Assembly: GCA_021791295.1 (NCBI GenBank)
Contig: JAJYWW010000050.1
Location: 1-11,185 of the forward strand
DNA from: a bacterium
Lineage (GTDB): Bacteria > SZUA-79 > Acidulodesulfobacterales > Acidulodesulfobacteraceae
Reading direction: 5' to 3'
Length of the DNA stretch: 11,185 nt
The translations under genes and the position numbers were made by a program. Under the pieces are notes generated by a model. It was not told where the DNA came from, did not search any database, and was given only the letters and a program-made list of their open reading frames with translations. Positions 7,734 through 11,185 of the stretch are shown piece after piece (within the stretch, counting starts at the first letter, position 1; every line of letters starts with the position of its first letter).

Positions 7734-8264
7734 TTAATTTCCGTAGCTGCCGTCCGGAGACATTGAGGGCATAACAGCCTCCTGCAATATGGCATTATTT
7801 TCGTAAATATACTGCATTATATAAATTACTTTCCCTACGTTTCTTCCGTACTGCAATTTTTCGTAAACGTTAGGTACGTATTTTAGGGTTTTAAACAGTA
7901 TCGGATAACCGTAAAGATTTTTTTCGATTAAAGAGCTTAAAGGTATTACCGCCGAATTATTAGAAATAGCAAACTCCAGCCAGCATACTCCGCCGGCATT
8001 AAACACCGCTTCGTATTTAACTTTGTTAATCTTATATTCATATGCCGTTATACCTGAATTTTTATAATTATACTGAGACAGGTCCGGCTGTATAATATAA
8101 AGTTTTTTTAAAGAAATCTTTTGCATTTTGTATTTTGACTGCATATTTTTTAAAGTGCCGCCTACCGCCGCGTAAACTTTATTGCAGTTAATAAAATTTA
8201 ACGCAAACAGCATAACCGCCGCAATCAATGCAAAAATTAAATTTTTTTTAAGAATAATTTTCAT
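7734..8264 (-). CDS. Secreted protein of unknown function, downstream of the kinase
   Basis: A 176-residue protein that I do not recognise. The N-terminus is a clear Sec signal peptide: MKIILKK, a hydrophobic core at 8-24, and VYAAVGG with cleavage likely after Ala32 or Ala33. The mature part (about 143 residues) is rich in Tyr, Asn and Lys and has a single cysteine (Cys94, in GGVCWLEFAI). There is no CxxCH, lipobox or further membrane segment. Cys27 lies within the signal and has no lipobox context. The pattern suggests a mixed alpha/beta periplasmic domain with a segment (about 105-135) of Leu/Tyr/Lys character. AAGGAG at 8272-8277, seven bases before the ATG, fixes the start. It lies 56 bases after the kinase on the same strand, so it may be cotranscribed and act outside the membrane beside the kinase's haem domain. 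Confidence 0.8.
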   Translation of the reverse strand: MKIILKKNLIFALIAAVMLFALNFINCNKVYAAVGGTLKNMQSKYKMQKISLKKLYIIQPDLSQYNYKNSGITAYEYKINKVKYEAVFNAGGVCWLEFAISNNSAVIPLSSLIEKNLYGYPILFKTLKYVPNVYEKLQYGRNVGKVIYIMQYIYENNAILQEAVMPSMSPDGSYGN

Positions 8265-8320
8265 TTTTTAGCTCCTTATTTTATACTTATAATTTATTTA
8301 ATTATTTTATTTTAATTGCT

Positions 8321-10054
8321 TTATTTTAAACTTTCTAACCAGCCGGCAATCTGAGCGACTTCTTCTGCCGGCATATTTGGATTAGGCGGCATTGAAGAAC
8401 TCGGATGCGTAATCTGATTTTCTATCTGTGCATAACTTAACTGCGAACCGATATGAGAAAGGCTGTAACCGCCCTGTTTTCCTTTGCCTAATATAACGTG
8501 GCAGTAAAAACATCCGGACATATCGAAATCTTCATAGCCTGGACCGCTAAATACCGAAGTTTGAGATTGCTGGTGGAATTTTGGAGGGGCGCTGAATACA
8601 GGTTTACGGTAACGACTATGATGTATAATATTGGGAGCGGCCGTATTTTGATTTGACGCAGGCTGAACATGCGTTTTATTAATATTTTTATTGATTTTGC
8701 TTTTTAATTCGGTTTTATTTTTGGACGACGGCTTCGACTTTAAAATTTTTTTTGAAACTGCAGCATTTCCGGAATCAGCGGTTTTATTTTTTTTAGAAAA
8801 AAAATATCTAAAATAAAAAAAATAACCTGCTGCAATTAAAATAACCACGGGGATTATTATTGCCGCAGCGACAAAAATTATATTTATTTTATTTTTTGAA
8901 TTATAATTATAGTTATAGTTTGAATCTAAATTTAAATTTTTATTGTTTTTAACTTCGGGACGATTTGGCATTTCTGCTTTATCCTCTCCGATATTTTCGA
9001 CGATAGCATCGTTTTGTCGCGTAAACGTAATTGCCTGCTTATTTTCTTTTTGATTAAATTTGCCTACGGTATCGCTTGAATTCTTAACGGCGGATATATT
9101 TTGTTCGCGTGCGGTAAAAACTTCGGGTTTTTCTAACTCGTCTAAAAGTTTAAGTAATTCCTCGGTATTTTTTATCCTTTCAGGTATTTTTATCGTTAAT
9201 CCTTTATTTAAAATATCTTTCAAACCGCCGCTTATTCCCGTAAAATCTATGCCTAATCCTCCGGCTAATTCGGTAGCTTCAGGAGGAGGAAATCCTTTTA
9301 AAAGAGCGTAAAGCGTAGCGCATATTGCATAAACATCCGTATATTCTCCTCTTTTCCCTTTACCTCCGTATTGCTCTAAAGGTGCATAGCCTGGCGTTAA
9401 AATTTTTTCGTAAGTTTTAGTTTTATCCGCCGTAAATACCCTCGAAGAACCAAAATCTATAATTTTAATATCTTCGCCGGTTTTTACTATAATATTTTCC
9501 GGTTTTATATCCTGATGCAGCATACCGGCTGAATGTATTATTCCTACTGCTTTAGCAATCTGTTTTATATATTTAACGGCTTCATTTTCTTTTATTTTCC
9601 CTAAAAGAGAAGACAGAGGCGTTCCTTCTATGTACTCCATTACGATATAAACGGTGCCGTTTTCTTCGATTACATCGTAAACGTCCACTATCCAAGGATT
9701 TTTTAATTTTGCTATAGATTTTGCTTCATTTTTAAAATTTTCTATATTGTCTTCGTTGTCGCGGGTAGGCGGAATTGTAACTTTACTTCCCGTTCTGACG
9801 GCTATTCCGTCGGGAAAATATTCTTTTATCGCAACTTTTCTTTCTAACTTTTCGTCATAAGCAAGATATGTTATTCCAAAACCGCCCTGCCCTAAGACTT
9901 TTTCTATTTTATATTTTAAAAAAACAATACTGCCGTTATCAAGCGGAGTACAGGAACAGTTCTCTCCTAAAACATCGGATATATCTCCTCCGCACACAGG
10001 ACATTTTGTTGCGTTATCGGGTATAGCAGAGGAACAATAAGGACAATCGGTCAT
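8321..10054 (-). CDS. Membrane Ser/Thr kinase with C-terminal cytochrome c domain
   Basis: A 577-residue predicted haem-receptor kinase. Cys4, Cys7, Cys18 and Cys21 form a zinc ribbon. The Hanks domain (about 48-305) has the glycine loop GQGGFG at 55-60, Lys77 in VAIKEYFP, Glu110 in the C-helix, catalytic loop HQDIKPEN at 180-187, DFG at 200-202 and TPGYAPLEQY at 220-229. The catalytic HRD reads HQD, so this is a non-RD kinase. A charged linker ends in an Asn-Tyr repeat (about 379-385), followed by one membrane segment at 391-415 and a Lys/Ser/Asn/Pro-rich stretch. A small cytochrome c domain (about 505-577) has CFYCH at 515-519 and MPPNPNMP at 555-562, with Met555 or Met561 as possible axial ligand, then a typical final helix (EEVAQIAGWLESLK). 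With the kinase inside, the haem domain faces outside, where CcsBA acts. No Shine-Dalgarno sequence precedes the ATG, but the zinc ribbon starts at residue 4, which fixes the start. Confidence 0.93.
   Translation of the reverse strand: MTDCPYCSSAIPDNATKCPVCGGDISDVLGENCSCTPLDNGSIVFLKYKIEKVLGQGGFGITYLAYDEKLERKVAIKEYFPDGIAVRTGSKVTIPPTRDNEDNIENFKNEAKSIAKLKNPWIVDVYDVIEENGTVYIVMEYIEGTPLSSLLGKIKENEAVKYIKQIAKAVGIIHSAGMLHQDIKPENIIVKTGEDIKIIDFGSSRVFTADKTKTYEKILTPGYAPLEQYGGKGKRGEYTDVYAICATLYALLKGFPPPEATELAGGLGIDFTGISGGLKDILNKGLTIKIPERIKNTEELLKLLDELEKPEVFTAREQNISAVKNSSDTVGKFNQKENKQAITFTRQNDAIVENIGEDKAEMPNRPEVKNNKNLNLDSNYNYNYNSKNKINIIFVAAAIIIPVVILIAAGYFFYFRYFFSKKNKTADSGNAAVSKKILKSKPSSKNKTELKSKINKNINKTHVQPASNQNTAAPNIIHHSRYRKPVFSAPPKFHQQSQTSVFSGPGYEDFDMSGCFYCHVILGKGKQGGYSLSHIGSQLSYAQIENQITHPSSSMPPNPNMPAEEVAQIAGWLESLK
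8498..8512 (-). other. Haem c attachment motif CxxCH in the kinase
   Basis: Codons TGT TTT TAC TGC CAC, read on the minus strand, encode Cys-Phe-Tyr-Cys-His. This is the only CxxCH in the protein. It lies about 100 residues C-terminal to the membrane segment and about 40 residues before a Met-Pro-Pro segment. The spacing and following helix match small class I cytochromes c, so covalent haem is expected. Confidence 0.88.
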
Positions 10055-10176
10055 ATCAAATTATTATCGTTTTAATTTTGTTTTAATTTTGTGTTTTATC
10101 TTAATTTTAATACCGTTAATCGATTAAATTAATAATATATAAAAGTTATAAAAGAAACGGCAACATGAAGACGAAA
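10055..10176 (-). promoter_or_regulatory. AT-rich spacer with tandem 11-mer and palindrome
   Basis: This 122-base gap separates the phosphatase from the kinase. It holds two exact tandem copies of TTTTAATTTTG (10070-10080 and 10081-10091) and a 12-bp perfect palindrome, TTAATCGATTAA, at 10116-10127. No convincing -35/-10 pair and no Shine-Dalgarno sequence for the kinase were found. It may contain an operator or internal promoter, or may be low-complexity sequence only. Confidence 0.3.
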
Positions 10177-11185
10177 CTATGAAATACGCTTAATAACAAG
10201 GGCGGTCGCATTATCGGGAGCGCCTTTTTCTATTGCGCAAGAAACAAGCGCATCGGCTATATATTGAGCGCCTAATTTATTTATAGTACCGCAAACGTCA
10301 CCATCTTCGTCTTTTGCCTCAGCGTTTTTTGCCTCCGAGTATTCAATGCCGATGCCGCAAGTAGAACCGCTTAAAATTTTCATTATATCTTTATCTTCCA
10401 ACTCCGACCATATTCCGTCGCATACAATTAGAATAATATCTCCGATATTTAAATTTTCCGTTTTTTTTCCTATAGTTTTTTGTAAATCGTCAAAATATTC
10501 GCTCTGTCTGTTTCTTACTATTCCCAAAGATTTTAAAATTTTATTTCTGTCCGGACTTATTCTTGCTTCTTCTTCGGTCATATTGCCGCTTGATACCATA
10601 AGCGAAACATAAGAATGATCTTTAGTAAGCCTTTTTAATTTGCATTCGGATTCAGAATTAACCCATAGATAAGCCCTTGAATCCCCGGCATGAGCCAAAG
10701 CAAACGTTTCGTTTTTAAAAATAATGCCTATAAAAGTACAGCCTCCGTCTTTTCCATTAAGTTCGTCGAATACGCGTTGATTTGCCTGCCATGCCGAATC
10801 CATTACGATATCGTTAAGGTCTTTAGAAAAATTTTCGACGTTCTCGGAACTTTTCAAAAAACCTTTGACGGCAGCCCTGCTTGCATATTCTCCCGCCGCC
10901 ATTCCGCCCATTCCGTCGGCAAGACATGCTTTTAGCACGACTTTTTTTTCGCTAAAATTCATATTGTTTTCGATAACGTAACCGCAGGCATCTTCATCTA
11001 TGAGTCTGTCGGGATTCAAACCTACGGTAGAAGATATTCCTATATCGAATCTTACCGCCGCTTTTCTTTCTTCGTTAATATTTTTTAAATAACTGATTGC
11101 TTCATCTATATCAAATCTCTCTTCCCGCCTTGAAAGCGTTTTGGATAAAAATTGAGGGAAACCGGGTATTTTTATATCGTTAATA
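10177..11185 (-). CDS. PP2C-type Ser/Thr phosphatase, 5' end outside window
   Basis: Metal-dependent (PPM family) phosphoprotein phosphatase, presumably opposing the kinase encoded next. The frame is open to the right edge with no in-frame ATG, so 335 C-terminal residues are seen. The catalytic domain starts near visible residue 46 (RFDIGISSTVGLNPDRLIDEDA) and has LADGMGGMAAGEYAS at 88-102, HAGDSRAYLW at 165-174, ILIVCDGIWSEL at 251-262 and GAPDNATALV at 321-330. These supply the conserved metal-binding aspartates; the usual DGMGGH is DGMGGM. An acidic insert at about 280-303 is atypical. The first 45 visible residues (FLSKTLSRREERFDIDEAISYL at 12-33) resemble the last helices of a Hanks kinase domain, so the full protein may be a kinase-phosphatase fusion. 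A TTG at 11019 would give a shorter protein but would cut into the phosphatase fold. Confidence 0.92.
   Translation of the reverse strand, partial: INDIKIPGFPQFLSKTLSRREERFDIDEAISYLKNINEERKAAVRFDIGISSTVGLNPDRLIDEDACGYVIENNMNFSEKKVVLKACLADGMGGMAAGEYASRAAVKGFLKSSENVENFSKDLNDIVMDSAWQANQRVFDELNGKDGGCTFIGIIFKNETFALAHAGDSRAYLWVNSESECKLKRLTKDHSYVSLMVSSGNMTEEEARISPDRNKILKSLGIVRNRQSEYFDDLQKTIGKKTENLNIGDIILIVCDGIWSELEDKDIMKILSGSTCGIGIEYSEAKNAEAKDEDGDVCGTINKLGAQYIADALVSCAIEKGAPDNATALVIKRIS

Noticed and set aside
8498..8512. CxxCH as a chance motif in the kinase tail
   Set aside because: Chance was considered, but the downstream Met-Pro-Pro segment, the amphipathic final helix and the extracytoplasmic position together match a small cytochrome c.
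9992..10045. Cysteine pairs at the kinase N-terminus as haem sites
   Set aside because: They are CPYC and CPVC with no following His and lie on the cytoplasmic side; a zinc ribbon explains them.
1..11185. CRISPR arrays, tRNA or rRNA genes and insertion sequences
   Set aside because: No regularly spaced repeats, no structural RNA signatures and no transposase-like frames were seen.

Overview
The window is AT-rich (roughly one third G+C by eye), densely coded and bacterial. A CIRCE-controlled hrcA-grpE-dnaK operon, System II cytochrome c maturation proteins (CcsB/ResB and CcsA/ResC), a DUF1015 protein and Hanks-type kinase/PP2C signalling genes fit an anaerobic or microaerophilic Gram-negative of deltaproteobacterial type. 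Low-GC lineages such as the Sva0485/Acidulodesulfobacterales group are one possibility, but this is a guess from gene content and composition and was not tested.

Layout. Positions 1-3819 (minus strand) carry the heat-shock operon, read hrcA, then grpE, then dnaK; dnaK runs off the left edge about 30 residues short of its end. Positions 3820-4065 are a divergent control region. On the minus strand it holds a perfect TTGACA box and a CIRCE operator. On the plus strand it holds a promoter-like pair whose predicted start coincides with the ATG of ccsB. Positions 4066-7711 (plus strand) hold ccsB, ccsA and a DUF1015-family gene, spaced 35 bases apart. From 7734 to the right edge (minus strand), converging on that cluster, is a signalling cluster: a PP2C-type phosphatase (5' end outside the window), a membrane Ser/Thr kinase, and a small secreted protein of unknown function.

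The most notable gene is the kinase (8321-10054). From N to C terminus it has a zinc ribbon, a Hanks kinase domain, one membrane segment, a low-complexity linker, and a C-terminal cytochrome c domain with a CxxCH haem-attachment motif and a downstream Met-Pro-Pro segment. This architecture predicts a receptor kinase whose extracytoplasmic sensor is a covalently bound c-type haem. The CcsBA proteins needed to attach such a haem are encoded about 2 kb away. The phosphatase upstream would oppose the kinase, and the visible part of its N-terminal extension resembles the end of a second kinase domain. A haem- or redox-gated phosphorylation module is therefore the working hypothesis; no target is visible. 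The rest of the window looks like conserved housekeeping content, with some unusual regulatory details: a 19-bp perfect inverted repeat across the grpE stop codon, and several genes without a Shine-Dalgarno sequence.
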